A stretch of DNA of 64,000 bases from Orbilia blumenaviensis (taxonomy: Eukaryota; Ascomycota; Orbiliomycetes; Orbiliales; Orbiliaceae), in assembly GCA_036872755.1 (NCBI GenBank), contig JAVHNS010000001.1, positions 1,488,001 to 1,552,000 of the forward strand. Direction: 5' to 3'. This document shows, piece by piece, positions 37,721 to 51,232 of this stretch; position 1 is the first letter of the stretch, and the number at the start of each line of letters is the position of its first letter. The notes under the pieces are model-generated. The model had not been told where the DNA came from. It ran no database searches and was given only the letters and a program-made list of their open reading frames with translations. A program made the position numbers and the translations under genes.

Positions 37721-38755
37721 GTTTGGTTGTTTGGGGGGGTGTCCACTTCGGGGTATGGCTTCAGCGGGGGATGAAAGTTAAGGTGGACGGAGAGTCTCGG
37801 GGAGCTGGGACTAAACATTTTGGGTACGGGTAGGAGTAGGAATAGGAATAGGCATAGGAATAGGAATAGGTACGGATATGGCAACAAATGGGTAGTCTCA
37901 TGCGGCTGAGACTCGATATTTCGGATAAGGTTAAGGGCAGCCTCAGGGACAGCAACTGACGGGCTCAAATATGGATACGGATACGGCTAAAGATAGTCTC
38001 ATACAGCTGAAGCTTAATAGGTATTTAGGAAAACTATCAGGTACCACCGATGAGGGTCGGCTACGGTACACACTGGTATATTTAGCATCATGGGATGGTT
38101 CGGTACACGACTACTTTTGGCGTATAAGGTACCTGCTCTCCTCTAGGATTTCGGAACCAGGATTTTTTTGGTATCCTGAAGTTCCGGTTTTAGGACTCTA
38201 CGGTAAGGAACGGCAATATTTCCCTCTCGGAGTGTGCGGGGAGGGCATATATGATATCCTCCAAGCTGTTAGGGTTCAGGATGTATCACAGCCCGAATAT
38301 CCTACAGCCCGTACCTACGAATTTACCATATCCTTTTTTTTTTTTTTTCGGTTATAGCTCTTTGGATTATTACTACGGCATTGTTATAGAGTTAGGTTCC
38401 TTTGCTTTTCTCTTCTCCAAGTATTTTTTTTTTTTTGCTCGTGAGTGTTCCGGTGTACTATAGCTACCTGATATATATATTCTGTATATTTCTGCAATCA
38501 AGATTTCTGTCCATACTTCACATTCTCCATCGGAGAGAGCATCTGTTTCAGAATCAGAAGGTATTATAGATTCTGACCTAGAAGATAATATAAAAAAAGA
38601 GATATATATACACAAATATCTAATACGGGCATATTCATACACCAAAACATGAAGAAGAACCTGGTAGTTGATGATATAATATGTACAACGTTCTCCATCC
38701 ACCAAGTTCCATCTCCCCAAAAGATGCCTTTTTGTAAAAAAGGAGAGGTGAAATG
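37721..38755. other. convergent intergenic region between RIB3 and mS37
   Basis: Contains an AGGAAT hexanucleotide minisatellite (37830-37870), two poly-T runs (near 38334 and 38424) and a 128-codon open frame at 37971-38357 without recognisable features. Mostly 3' flank of the two converging genes. Confidence 0.45.
37830..37870. repeat. AGGAAT-type hexanucleotide minisatellite
   Basis: Roughly six to seven imperfect AGGAAT/AGGCAT units between RIB3 and mS37. Confidence 0.8.
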
Positions 38756-39128
38756 TTAGCCATGCGGCTTCTGAGGACCCACAATCTTCGGGTATAACCT
38801 CGACATATGGTAGTTGAGCGTACTCTTCTGCGGCTTGACGCGTTTCTAAACAATGATAGTAGGTTAGCACACCACCCACCTCTATAAAAAAAAACCCCAA
38901 GTAAAGAAGGAAGGGTAGGAGTAAATAGAAGGTTTTACTAACATTAGTATCCATGCAAGTCCTCAGCGCCTGTTCAAAAGCCTCACATCCCTTCGCGGCA
39001 TGGCCCTGAGAAGCCCAACATCCAAGAACACTCGCCATAACGAGGTTGCAAGGGTGCACCTGCTGGTTGTTTGCGGATTTTACGCGGAAGCGTGGGAGTG
39101 GGGGGAGACGGAAGTTTTTGGCCGACAT
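38756..39128 (-). CDS. MRP10: mitochondrial small ribosomal subunit protein mS37 (Mrp10), twin CX9C
   Basis: Component of the mitochondrial small ribosomal subunit, imported and oxidised through the Mia40 route. Two exons, 39128-38943 and 38845-38756, give 91 residues; the second exon lies in a different frame from the first and is found only after splicing (donor GTTAGT, acceptor TTTAG). Exon 1 has the hallmark LPPLPRFRV start and a twin CX9C (CHCH) motif: CNLVMASVLGC and CEAFEQALRTC. Exon 2 supplies KSTLNYHMSRLYPKI, the conserved C-terminal block of this family. The long open frame that runs on past 38943 is intron read-through and not real. Confidence 0.93.
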
Positions 39129-40692
39129 CCTTCTTTTTTTGTCTCCCTTTTTTGGGGGGGTGGCCTTGGTTTGTTTCTTTTGAGGTTCTTATTCTGGGTT
39201 TTTTTCTTGTTTGGTGGGAGGATGGTGGAGAGTTGGTATTGTATTATGATGGTTGGAGAAGCTATCGGAGAGGTGTGCGATGCATTGGCGATGGTGCTGT
39301 CGACTGGCGGCAGGAAGGAGAACAGGAGGGGTGGAGGTGGAGGAGTGGAGAGTTGTGACTGGGTCGGCCCGTCGGTGTCGGCGACGGATGGTGGGCTTGT
39401 GACGTCCTGTGTCGTCGTTGGAGTTTTTGCGAAACGAAGCTTTTTTCGAGAATTTATATCCATCACGTGATCATGCAACTACAGAGCTTGGGTGCAGACA
39501 GGTCTAATTCTTGGTAGGTAACTATTCGGTATGCGGATAGTTATTCTCTGTATACTACCACTTCTTCTTCTTCTCTATTATTATTATTACTTTAATTTTT
39601 GTTTTTTCACTTGCGAATTGGATCAATTATGGCGAAGCTGAGCGGTGGACTTCTCGGCACCGAAGTTGAGAACCTTTGAGGCTCAGAGCCAAAAATATCC
39701 AACAAATACAACGCTTCCAAGTTCTGCGGCACTGATCTAACTGACAACCCGTTTTCTTGCACAAATATTAATAGCTTGGTATTATATCTGCTCCTAGTAA
39801 CCATTCCCTTTAAAGATCGGCCTTCACTAATTCAGTTGGAGAAAATTGTCTTACTTTGGCAGCAACTTTAACCATACTAATCCCCAAAAAATCATCGAAA
39901 GAGCCATACTCGATGACAAAATATTATGTCTGGAGCGATAGGGCATACCGAGACTTTATTAAAGGCCACCGTTTCTCGATATATATCTACATATAGTTCC
40001 ACAGCAGTAGCCATAGATGCTTATATGCAAAGCTTCATATGGCTTACAAAAAAAAACTATTTGTTTACCAGGTTATAACATTAAACCACTAATTCCGGAT
40101 CCGACAGGCGGCAGAGCTGGTTCTCAGGTTTACGCCTCCCAACCTTACGCCTTTTTAAACCTAAGATTTTTATCTCTCAAGCTTATAAGCAATAAAACTT
40201 CTTGTAAGCATACTGCTGAGGGGGGAATATTCTCTACAGCATTATAATATTTGCCTAATTCATGGCACAAATTCTGAATTTTGCTGCCCGGATGATATTT
40301 CCGCTAAAACTGGACAACTAGTGTAGAGCACTAGGCGTCAAGTGAGCTCGGAATTAAGCCGTTGTATTTCGTATTCTAGGCAAGTAAGCGGTTTCAAGTA
40401 GCCTTGCCACATCTCCAGTGCCGCAGCGCCACCTATGTATTCAAAGTTCTACCATGGGCTGCGAGTTTCTCTCGACGACGATTACAGACGGTTGAGAGCA
40501 ACTACTCTGAGGTCTAGGCATATTATGCAATAATTATGCATCTCTTAGGTACCATTCTAATTTAGTTATAAATAAACTTCTGGTACGCCCAATATGAGTA
40601 AAAATACCTAAAACCCTTGTATTATTTATAATTATTTGTAGACCTATACGTGAGCTTGCTACTAAGCGGCATCACTACGACTTTCTTTAGTC
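39129..40692. other. intergenic region, edge of the accessory island
   Basis: Upstream part is the mS37 promoter with CT/GA-biased low-complexity DNA; the rest is AT-rich. A small CTT repeat near 39560. No gene supported. Confidence 0.5.
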
Positions 40693-42242
40693 ATGTACCT
40701 CCTACTTCAGGCTGCTTTATTCCTTTCATTTTCTTCTCTGGTTAATGTAGCCACTGCGCAAGAGTTAGGCGCAAGTCAACCAAAGTTTTTATATGAGAAT
40801 TTCGTGTCCAATCATATTAATGTCACTGACCTGAAGTTACCCGTGAGGACGGGCGAGAGTACTGCTACTAAGAGTTAGCCTAAGTTCCCCCACCCCCGAC
40901 TCCCCTACCCTTCTTAATATTGTGAATATACCTATCTACCCAATATAAATTATCCAGCACCAGGAGGTGGGTATCACGGAGCATTGATCTTTAACTAACG
41001 CAATTTTTTTCCAAACGACAGTATTCTTCCTCCGAAACTCCACCGCCTACTGCCTCACAGACCCAGGCATAACCCTCCAACCGCGCACCAACAGAACAAA
41101 CCAAATATTCGCCACCATAGAAAAATGCACCAAAGACTTCGATCCCTTCCAGCTGTGGACAACCTCCGGTAACTTCACCACTAAAATTCGAAAATCATGG
41201 GGAGAACCGCAGTTGCCGTTTTATGGACCTGATATTACGACTTATGATGCTTTGTGGGTTAAGAATGTTGCTACTTGGAGGTGTATCCAGGGGTTTTCGG
41301 AGTATCCGAGGGAGGAGATGACGGTGGAAGGGGGTGTTTTGCCGGATGAGAGGGATTATTTTGGGTTTGTGTTTTTGTCGGAGAGTTGTGAGGAGGGGGA
41401 GGGGTATGGTGTGCAAAGCGGGCTTTTGAGGAATAGGTAAGTCTGACCCAACTATATCACGAACTAGTCTCGTAGTATACGACGCTTCGTTGGCAAGGTG
41501 GAACTATAGATATGAGTTTTCTGTATATAGAAAAGCCATATGACTAGAGCTCTGGATGTGATTCTTTTTTGTTTAATAAAAGCTGACTATCTACCTATAT
41601 TCACGTATCGATAGCCCACCAAACGAACCCCTCATTCCAGCGCCCACAAACGCCACCTTCGACGAAGTAATCTACTTCACCTCACCATCACTCACAAGCA
41701 ACAGACCATGGCAATGTCCAAATGACTCTTCAAACCCTCAAAACAACCGAACAAAGACCCTAATACTCCCAGAAATAATAACATTAACTACCAACAACAG
41801 ATCCTTCCACCCCGCCCTCTTCGGCTGCACAGACACTCAAACAACCACTACCACATCTCTCACAACCTACCTCCGCTCTCCATTAAAAATCGGTCTGGAA
41901 GCATTTAGTAAAGATGTGGATATGGTAAGAAACTGTATGAGAGAGAATGCACGGAAGATGAAGGAGCATAATGGGGTGGTGAAGAGGAATGCTTATGATA
42001 TTGATAATGGTGATTATGATGATGATGATTATAATAATGAGTGGGAGTTGTGTCGACGAAAGTATTGGAATGTGCGTGGGATGGATAGGTGTAAACAGTT
42101 TTTGGATAGGGAAGGTGGAGTGACGACTCCTACCCATGCTCCTACCGCTGCTCCCGGTCCCGGTCCGGCGCTGGTGTCGAAATCGGAGCCGGTGTTGAAG
42201 GATTGTATGAGTGGTGCTAGGGTTTTTAGTTTTATTGTTTAG
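40693..42242 (+). CDS. secreted Cys-containing protein, family member A, unknown function
   Basis: Three exons, 40693-40858, 41022-41436 and 41615-42242, give about 402 residues. The first 22 residues are a signal peptide (MYLLLQAALFLSFSSLVNVATA). Exon 2 opens with NSTAYCLTD and continues to FATIEKC and LW, a signature shared with the gene at 54144. Intron phases (1 and 2) and exon order are the same in both, so they are divergent paralogues. Many N-glycosylation sequons. Exon 3 ends with an Asp/Asn tract (IDNGDYDDDDYNNEWE) and a Pro/Thr linker. The first donor is ambiguous: GTACTG at 40859 or GTTAGC at 40874 both keep phase. Function unknown; extracellular by signal peptide. Confidence 0.72.
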
Positions 42243-43344
42243 TAAGTATAACAATGTATACATGTTATTATAGATGTTTGTGCCCGAGGCTTCCTAAATT
42301 TCATAAACAGAGTTCGAATATTGGAGGTTGCGTGATATTTTTATCATCTATCTAGGTACTTATATAATTTTGGTATAATCATTAATGTCCTGCAATACCA
42401 GTCTCAAAAGAACTATAAAGAAAAGTACCGGCAATTATTGACTTCCTGAAGGGCGACCGCGGGGCCAATGATTAGTTCGAATGACGTGGTTTATTGAGTC
42501 TTTGATGTTATTACGTGCTCCATGTCTGTCTTAATTAAATCATATCACACGATATCGAAAAATCCAAGATATGTTTCGTTACATTGAAAAGCAGTCGGGC
42601 TGTACTTTGCATAGCTTTACACAGTAGACCCTAGCTCTGCGTTAAGGATCAGGCGCAAACGCGGAATCCTTAACTAATTAGCAAAGGCCTGGCCAGTTGG
42701 GTCGGCCGAAATAGAACCTCGGGGCCGCCTACCTAGACCTTGACTGAGATGTTAGTTAACGTTAGCCACAGCGGGTAACTATTCAAATTCCAGCTGGTGT
42801 TTAAATGTAATCGCGTCCCACTTGCACAGGTGTCCTGATTATGGATATAATGCACCCTGACCTACGGCCGAATAAACTACGAGGCCAGCCTGAGAACTAG
42901 CTAAACCCCGGGATGAATATTTAAATATGGACCAAAATCCGCGATTTCTTACGCAGTTGCGCCGTGGAAAAATATCAGATAAAGGATTAGATCTAGACTT
43001 CTGGTATGAACAAATCACATTTGTGTTTTCCGTGGGCGGCTGTTGAATTTATGTTGTTGGCAATGCATATGATGATTTGTCCTGCAGTGCCTTGCTTTCA
43101 GCCCATAAATTCCAGCCTCATGTAGGATTGAACAAATCGTCCAGCCTCGTAGGATCGAGTGGGGTAACTAGAATAGTTGTTGATACATAAGTAAGCAGCG
43201 AGGATTCCCTTCACGCAGATATTATTTCTACTCTTTTACCCGCAAATTCGGGTAACCTGAGGACATAGTAACTCCAAAAAGTCTTTAATCCCATTTTAAT
43301 TAAAAAAAAAAAAGAAAGAAAGAAAGAAAGAAAATCGACACGAG
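42243..43344. other. promoter region of the NLR gene
   Basis: AT-rich intergenic DNA ending in an (AAAG)n microsatellite that reaches to within about ten bases of the NLR start codon. No gene seen. Confidence 0.5.
43303..43334. repeat. (AAAG)n microsatellite in the NLR leader
   Basis: A poly-A run continues into about six AAAG units immediately upstream of the start codon at 43345, so unit number would change leader length. Confidence 0.9.
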
Positions 43345-46300
43345 ATGAAATTCGGAAAGGAAGATTACACGATCGCATGGATTTGCGCCTTAGATTTGGA
43401 AGTCACATCAGCAGTCGCTGTTCTCGATAAAGAACACCCGCCGCCGTCAGCACAAGATGAAGGAGATAAGAATTCCTACAGATTCGGCCAAATAGGCGAC
43501 TATAATATCATTATCGCGTGCCTGCCAGCTGGCGTTTATGGTATCACATCCGCAGCGGTTGTTGTTACCGGATTATGTCGAAGCTTCCCTTCTGTAACTG
43601 CCTGCTTGATGGTCGGGATTGGAGGCGGAGCGCCGGTTTTACCACAAAGGGATATTAGACTTGGCGATATAGTCGTGAGTGAGCCCGTGGCCGGTATAGG
43701 GCTTGGAGGGGTCGGTGGTGTTCTACAGTATGATTTTGGGAAAACAATGCAGGAGGGGAGATTTGTCCACACAGGCATTCTTAATAAACCGCCGCAGATA
43801 TTTCTGTCGACGTTGAACAATCTCAAGTCAGAGTATCCGGAGAGGATTTTTAAAGATGCGGACGACTTCATTTCGAAGCTTCTAAGCAAACGGTTGGTCC
43901 CTGGAAAGTTTGCCCGGCCCGGCTTGGGCGACGATAGGCTTTTTCAGTCGAATTACGATCATCCTACCGACGATACATCTGGATCATGCGAGAAATGTGA
44001 TACGGCCAAAGTAGTAGAAAGACTCCGGCGAAAGCAACATCAATCGGAACCATATCTTCATTACGGATTGATTGCATCTGGTAATCAAGTTATGAAGCAT
44101 GGCGAAACCAGAGATAAACTTAGCCGGGAGACCGGAGTTTTATGTTTTGAGATGGAAGCTGCCGGCTTAATGGACAATTTACCTTCCTTGGTCATTCGAG
44201 GCATCTGCGATTATTCAGATAGCCATAAAAATAAAGTATGGCAGCCATATGCAGCCTTGGTTGCTGCTGCTTTTGCGAAGCAGCTCTTACTTCGACTACC
44301 ACCGAGAGGTATAAAAATAAAACTTTGACAAAGTTATCATGGCTCCATAGCTAACACTAGCGCGTCGTCTATTTAGTCAAAGAGGAACGCAGGAAAACCG
44401 AAAAGTACAATATTGACCTCCCTATCGCCGAGGGGGCAGCCTACGGGAGCTATGAAGACCAGCATGAACCGGAGTGTCTAGCAGGAACCAGAACAGATCT
44501 ACTAGATCAGATTCAACAGTGGGTGGAAGATCCAAACGGTAAATGCCTATTTTGGATGTACGGTATGGCTGGTACTGGAAAATCCACCATTTCTCGAACA
44601 GTGGCCAAGTCTCTTCAATCCAGTCATCTCGGGGCCAGTTTTTTCTTCAAGAGAGGCGAAGCCGATCGTAGTAGTGGTAAAAGGCTTTTTACCACAATTG
44701 CGGTTCAGCTGGCAAAGTATTCTGATGGGCTAGCGTTGAGTATTGATCAAGCGATTAAGAATGATTCTGGAATTTCTGGTAGGAGGCTTGGGGAACAATT
44801 CGATAAACTTTTATTTCAGCCTCTTGTCAAGTTAAACTCAGATCCCAACAGAGTGGAGCAGATAATTGTCCTGTTGATTGATGCCCTTGACGAATGCGAG
44901 CGAAAACAGGACATTGAAACAATCATTCACCTACTAGTTTCATTAAAAGATATAGAGGGGGGTATCAAAATCCGGATCTTTTTGACGAGCAGGCCAGACT
45001 TGCCCATCCGCCCTGCTTTTAAACGTTTATCCGACGACACCTTCGAGGATCTTGTTTTGCACGAAGTTCCGAAAATCCAAGAAGATATCTCCACTTTTAT
45101 AAGACACGAGCTCAAAAGAACAACAGAAAATAGCGAATATAGGCTCCCCGAAAACTGGCCAGAAGAAGAGAGAACCCAGAAATTGATTGACATGGCGACG
45201 CCGTTATTTATTTACGCCGCAACGTTATGCCGGTTCATCACGGACAATAAACAGCATCCTGAACAACGAGTTAGACTTCTCACTGAGCACGATGCCATAA
45301 AACCCGAGCCTGAACGGCATAATGGCACATCAGGCTGGCAAAAATCGCAGCTCGATAAGACTTACCTCTCAGTCTTGCAGCAAATAATTGGCAAGGATGT
45401 AGACAACACTGACACAGAGAGAATAATAAGTGAATTCAGAGAAATTGTCGGCACCATAATCAATCTTACAAGCCCACTTTCAATCCCATCCCTGGCACGT
45501 CTTTTATCTCTCGAAGAATACACAATAGACAACCTACTGAGCCACCTACACTCCGTCCTCGATATACCAAAAAACCGGCATGCAGTAGTGAGAACCTTTC
45601 ATCTATCATTCCCCAACTTTCTTTCAAATCCAGGTCTAAAGTCAAAGAGTGAATTCTGGATCGACGAAAAGCAAGCACACGGAAGGATCACCAGCAACTG
45701 TATCAAACTAATGTCTCGCCCTTCACCTGAAGGTCTCAGAGAGAACATTTGCAATTTAACATCGCCTGGTACATTCAAATCAGATATAAAAAACGAATTT
45801 ATTTTGCAACAGTTACCACCAGAGCTTCGATACGCCTGTCGCTATTGGGCGTTTCATCTGAAACAGAGCGGAGAGCAGATAAATGACAACAGCCAGGTAC
45901 ATATTTTTCTGCAAAAACATTTTCTTCATTGGGTTGAGGCAATGAGCCTTCTGGATAATCTGGATAATGTTGTTGACATACTATGCTTTTTAGCAGAAGT
46001 AAGTTTCCTACGCACATTTGGATCCTTTTGAAGTCTAACGATACATTAAACTAGAATAACAAATTTAAAGGGCTATCCGACTTTCTTTATGATGCAAAAA
46101 GATTCACAATGCAAAGCTACTCAATAATCGACAAAGCGCCCTTGCAGCTGTATTATTCGGCGGTTTTAGCTGCACCAGCGAACAGTATTGTGAGGAGGAC
46201 TCTGGGCTCACAAAAGTTACTTTGGTCGGTACGGAAATTCCATCGAACCCGAATTGATGAGTGGAATTCTCTGCTGCAGGCGCTTGAAGGCACCGAGGCT

Positions 46301-48508
46301 TCGGTCTCATCCGTGGCTTTTTCACCCGATGGTAAAATTTTCGCATTAGCATATGAGAACGACGCCATTAACTTATGGGACTCGGCTACAGGCAGGATGC
46401 TGCAAAAAATAAGCGTAGGTAAAGATAGATATTCCTCCAATAACTGGAAGCACGCTATATCATTTTCGCCCAATGGTGCAGTGCTGGCATCAGGCCTTTT
46501 TATGGGGATCAAACTGTGGGACACAAAGACTGGCAACTTACTACAAAGACTAACGGAGATCAAAGGATTCGTTTTGTCCGTAGCCTTTTTGCTAGATGGC
46601 AAGACCCTTGCGTCAGCGTCTGAGGGTGGTGTTGTTCAATTATGGGATGCAAATACAGGAAATTTGCAGCGAACACTCGTGGGACATACAGGTTTTGGTT
46701 ATAATGGAACATTTTCACCTAACGGTGAAGCTATAGCATCTAGGTGGGGTAGGACCATCAAGTTATGGAACCTAGGTACGAATAATCTCCCAGAGAGTAC
46801 TAAGATATCATCGCGAAGAATAGAGACCCCCGGGTGTTTATTATGTTCCTTCGCATTTTCTTTCGACGGCGAAACTCTGGCGGCAGTTTTGGGGGACCCC
46901 CTGTCGGAATCTATTAGGTTATGGGATGTACGTACCGGGAATCTACTGCGAAAACTCCAAGGCCGCCACACCAGAAATACCAATCGTGTAGCATTTTCGC
47001 CTCATGATAGGATTTTGGCGTCGGGATCCTATGATGGCACCATTAGGTTATGGGACACAGATACTGGAAGGTTATTGCAGGTGCTAGGACGGCATGAAAA
47101 GGCTATCAGGACAATAACATTCTCCCCAGACGGTCAGGTCCTAGTGTCGGGTGATTGCGGTGGAGCTGTCAAGCTTTGGGACGTAGCTATCAGTCTTGAG
47201 CTTGAGAGGCCACTACAAATGCCACTGGATCGACGCACAATGTTTCCTGACGAAATTGCATTGTCTGATGATGGAATGACCGCGGCATTGATGATTCATA
47301 AAGCGCGCATTGAATTATGGGATATCGGTAATGAAACGCCTGGGACCGAGACTAATGAAACGCCATCACGAACGTTAAACCAGGCTGGTCCATCGTTACT
47401 GGTCGTAGTACCTTCATTTGATGATAAGACCCTTGCGCCGGTGGCTTATGGTAAAGGTATTGGATTCCCCGGCTGGAGGACAAATAGTCAGTGGTTGCAC
47501 CGAGTATCCAGGAGCGTAGGAAAAATAAGCAACAAGGAGTGGTCACCTGTGTCGCGGGCATTTAGGAGGCAGGATGGTCTCATCAAATTTTTTAAGTTTT
47601 CTCCAGATAAGAAGATTCTGGCATTGGTTTATTATCATGGCCGCAGAACCATCAGATTGTTTAAGGCAGGCGGCGGTGGCGGTGAAAGGTCGCAAGGTCG
47701 GCTAGGAGGTTTACGGGAAGGAAGCAGCGTGAAGCTAATGCAGGTCCTGACGGGGACTACTGGGAAATTGAATTTAGCCTTCTCATGTGATAGCAAAACC
47801 CTAGCGTCAGGGTCTTTGCATGGGATTATCGAGGTGTGGGGCGTAGGCAACGAGTTAGTACCAGAAGTACGAGGAATTCGAAGGGCTAGAGGTAGCGGTG
47901 AAAAGATGCGGCTGCTGCAGGTTCTAAAGGGACACAGGGATCGGATTTCTTGCCTAAGTTTCTCACCCAATGGCAAGATTCTGGCGTCGGGTTCTGACGA
48001 TGGGGCTGTCAGGATATGGGATGTAGCCGTCAAGGTCAAGAAGGAGATCGGAAGAGCACTGCAGGTGTTGGAGGGGCACGCGAGCCGGGTCGCCGCCATA
48101 GCATTCTCAGCCGACGGTGAGGTCCTAGCATCAGCCTCTGCAGGTAGGGGTGGAACTGTCCGCCTCTGGGATACAGGGTCCTGGACCCGATTGCAGATCA
48201 TTCCCTGGGAAAACATAAACTTGTGTTTTTTACAAGACCGCTGCTACGTCAACATGAGAGGAAGTAGTGATTACTCTTTTCCTTTTCAGTCTAACGCATA
48301 TTTTCTCAGAAGGCACTCTAACCATCCTTTTTTTGACGGTGAATGGCTACTAAGTCTGGGTGGAGAAAGGATCATTTGGCTTCCGCTTAGCCTTCGTCCG
48401 TGGGGGTACCAATACGTTTACACTGATACTACAATTGCTTTTACTACAACTGAGGGTGATTTCTTCTCCCTTCAACTTCAAGTTCTATCAGATTCGTTTC
48501 GTTTGTAA
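43345..48508 (+). CDS. NLR/STAND receptor: PNP_UDP - NACHT - WD40
   Basis: Fungal NOD-like receptor of the kind that controls heterokaryon incompatibility and other non-self responses. Three exons, 43345-44308, 44377-45998 and 46055-48508, total 5040 nt and 1679 residues with no break. Residues about 5-320 are a nucleoside-phosphorylase-like effector domain, with MVGIGGGAPV, FEMEAAGLMDN and GICDYSDSHK, the phosphate, nucleoside and catalytic-loop blocks. The NACHT module follows: Walker A GMAGTGKST at 384-392 and Walker B VLLIDALDEC at about 485-495. After a helical region, about 12 WD40 units run from about residue 930 to 1560, each recognisable by FSPDG and [LI]WD endings. Repeats differ from one another, so they are not a freshly amplified high-identity array. 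Exon 3 acceptor at 46053-46054 was chosen because it alone gives continuity. No stop or frameshift found. Confidence 0.94.
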
Positions 48509-51232
48509 ATCCTCTTCCCCTTACAGCAATTGATAAAGAAAACACACTGTTCATATCTCCGTAATTCCGGGGTAACTAGAGATTAGTTAGCTTAGGCTAT
48601 TAATATAATCTCTATACGGGAAGAGCGCGACGTCAAGTCCGATATATGGAAGCTGTGGTCTTTCTGATGAATATTAAGTCAAAGTAGAGAGCATTATATT
48701 TTCCGAAACAGAAGTAAATATATGTTCCGACCAAGTAACAAATCCTGGAGCATGGGCTGGGATCTAGCAGCGACCTTGAAGACTTGAACCACAGCTTTGA
48801 CCGAAAACCACAGTCCCTAATCTCGTAAACCGGCTTCAACAGATTTCCCTAACCTCAGAGCCTGTTACCCCCAATCCGGATATTTCCTTTTTTAGCCCGT
48901 ATATACATACAACAACTAGTTTGATACTAACATCTCGGGTTTTGAAAGAAGCCTTCTCTTATTGACTCCAAGTGACCTCAATCCTTTCATGCATATTACA
49001 TTGCTATGCAAGAATAACACCTACAGTATACTATCGAAACACAAACTTACGCTTTAATTTGAATAGCAAATATGAATAGGATTTATATTGGATACGAGCA
49101 TAGACGAACATTTCTAGTTAGTTTTATTTAAAGCATTCACGACTAAACTCTTATGGGGAAACGTTTGAAACCAGTTCTATATTGCAATGATCGCCCCTCC
49201 CCCAGTTCCACGAGCGCGTACCTAGGTAGCTACCTAGCCACAAGGGCACAAATTATACGAACAACATGTCCAGGCTATAAAATATTAGGAGGTACTTTGG
49301 CACATATTTATTCTGAGGTTTGCTAAATTATGCTACAGTGTTAGATTCGTCAAATTATTCGAAGATCGAGCGGAAACTATAGTACTGGCAGATAAGAAGA
49401 ATATCATTCCGACATGCCCGAGCAGCCACTAATACCTTCTATCCCGCTACGTCACTCAGATCTATCAATCGCCTCCTACTAGCAATCTTAGGTTACTATG
49501 AAGCGCCTCAGTAACCTCCGGGAGGGTATGATTCTTTATGATGCGCTGTTTAAAATTCACCGTCGTAGAACCCAGCTCAACCGGATGCTAAAAGCTAGCC
49601 CCACGCCAGGGCCTATTCACTTGAACGTCTACATATACATCAATGACGGCAAGAGCTTAAGCAAAGTTCCGTTAAAATATATATGCATTGAATTAAATCA
49701 AATAGCTATGCCATAAATTCAACTATCTACCCTTCCGGGTGCAGCACTGTATATGTGCTTAGTTTAGGCGGGGGAATAAATATAATTATTACTACAGCTC
49801 CCTGAAAACATAATCATACCACAGTACTAAACCATCCAAAATTCATTACAAGTAGCTACAGGGACAAGCGAGCTTGACTCTGCCTAGAAGCCCCTTCTAT
49901 TGTAGGAGTCTGTGAGAATTTAATGGTAGTGAGAATGATACGTAGTAAACTCGTTTCGTTATTCCTGTTAATTCGCCTGGCGTTGCTAGCTGGTTGTCTG
50001 TGTTGGTGGGTTATATAAAACCGCCTAGGCGCGCCTAACATACCTACATTATATTATCAAATCAAGCGATCCTCCCCACATACACCTACCAGGTATAAGG
50101 TTAGATGCCTCACGGCTTTCTCATTTTTTAATCTTATATCTATTTTATGTTTCGTTAAATTTCTTCTCGGCTGCACGGACTTATTTGTGTGTATATATTA
50201 AACCAGACCTTGTTGCATTTTAGATAGACCCTGCCCATCCGTATGTTAATATGGAATCATGAAATTGTTGGAAAGCACCAAATCAAACTATTTATGCCGA
50301 TGATACCTGCATGTGATATAACTCTGAGGCGATACATTGAGGTATATGTCGACTTTGCATTGTTGTGTATAAGATCGACCTTGTAGTTGACGGATACTTA
50401 CTCGAGGTCTATGAGGTCTGGTGGTGTGATCTGGCAGCAATCCACTCTCTTCTAGTTGAAATTTTGTCGATTTGAATGAACATTATCGCATTTCGTTGAA
50501 GGGTATGAAGGTTGCCATATTCGCTATTACTCTCTTTCTTTCCTTTCCTTACCTTTTTACAGCACTCGCTTCTGGTATCCCTCATAATAATACTCTTAAC
50601 TCGATTCCCTGATCGACAAAGCGATTAAGTTCCTTAGCCATAGAATATACATACAAATATACCCACTAAACAGCTGCCCCAAATATTTTGACTGTTTCAG
50701 TGTCTTTATGTGTGATTAATTGAATGTATACATGGATGAATCGCAATATTGGATTGATTACGGCAAACAGGATAAGTGAAAAAAAAAAAAAAAAAACCTT
50801 CATACCACCTAACCTCGGGAAAAGGGAACACTAATAGGCCGATATCACAATATTGGCTACGCGGCTCTCCAAAGCGATAATTTAGCAGTTATATTGATCG
50901 ATTACTTCGTTAGTAAGGAGAAGCAAGCTCAATGGCTGATTAATAGCCCAACTTAAATGTTAAATTTACAGAAGGGCGTGAAATATATAGTAGGGACAAG
51001 ACTAATAGTATGGGCTTCTAGAAGATAATAAAGACATCCAACATAAGCATACATGAAGTGATTATTTCCCAGGTCCTGCAAGCGTGGCTCTGGGGGTAGA
51101 TAGGTAATGTCTTCTATTATATATCCGAATGTGCAGCCCGTGACCCATACTCTCCATGCCTCCTTCCGTGTGTGTAAAGGCCCTCGTTATCGATCGGTAC
51201 CGTAATTAACTCCGGAGATGTCTGCGCGCGGC
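48509..51232. other. intergenic region, 2.7 kb
   Basis: AT-rich DNA with a poly-A run near 50779-50796 and only short incoherent open frames (for example 49498-49716). Holds the 3' flank of the NLR. No mobile element recognised. Confidence 0.5.

Noticed and set aside
37971..38357. 128-codon open frame beginning with MDTDTAKDSL
   Set aside because: No signal, domain or homologous look; ends in a poly-T run read as Phe; lies in convergent 3' flank.
38373..38942. Continuation of the mS37 first-exon frame past residue 62
   Set aside because: It is intron read-through; the conserved LNYHMSRLYP C-terminus lies in another frame after splicing at 38943/38845.
39607..39804. Minus-strand frame containing VPQNLEALYLLDIFG
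   Set aside because: Looks gene-like over about 25 residues but has no upstream exons or matching splice sites that I could build; could be a relic.
40017..40247. Plus-strand frame with CLPGYNIKPL
   Set aside because: No signal peptide, no continuation, no family resemblance.
49498..49716. Short frame MKRLSNLREG between NLR and DPBB pair
   Set aside because: Too short, no feature, AT-rich context; likely chance.
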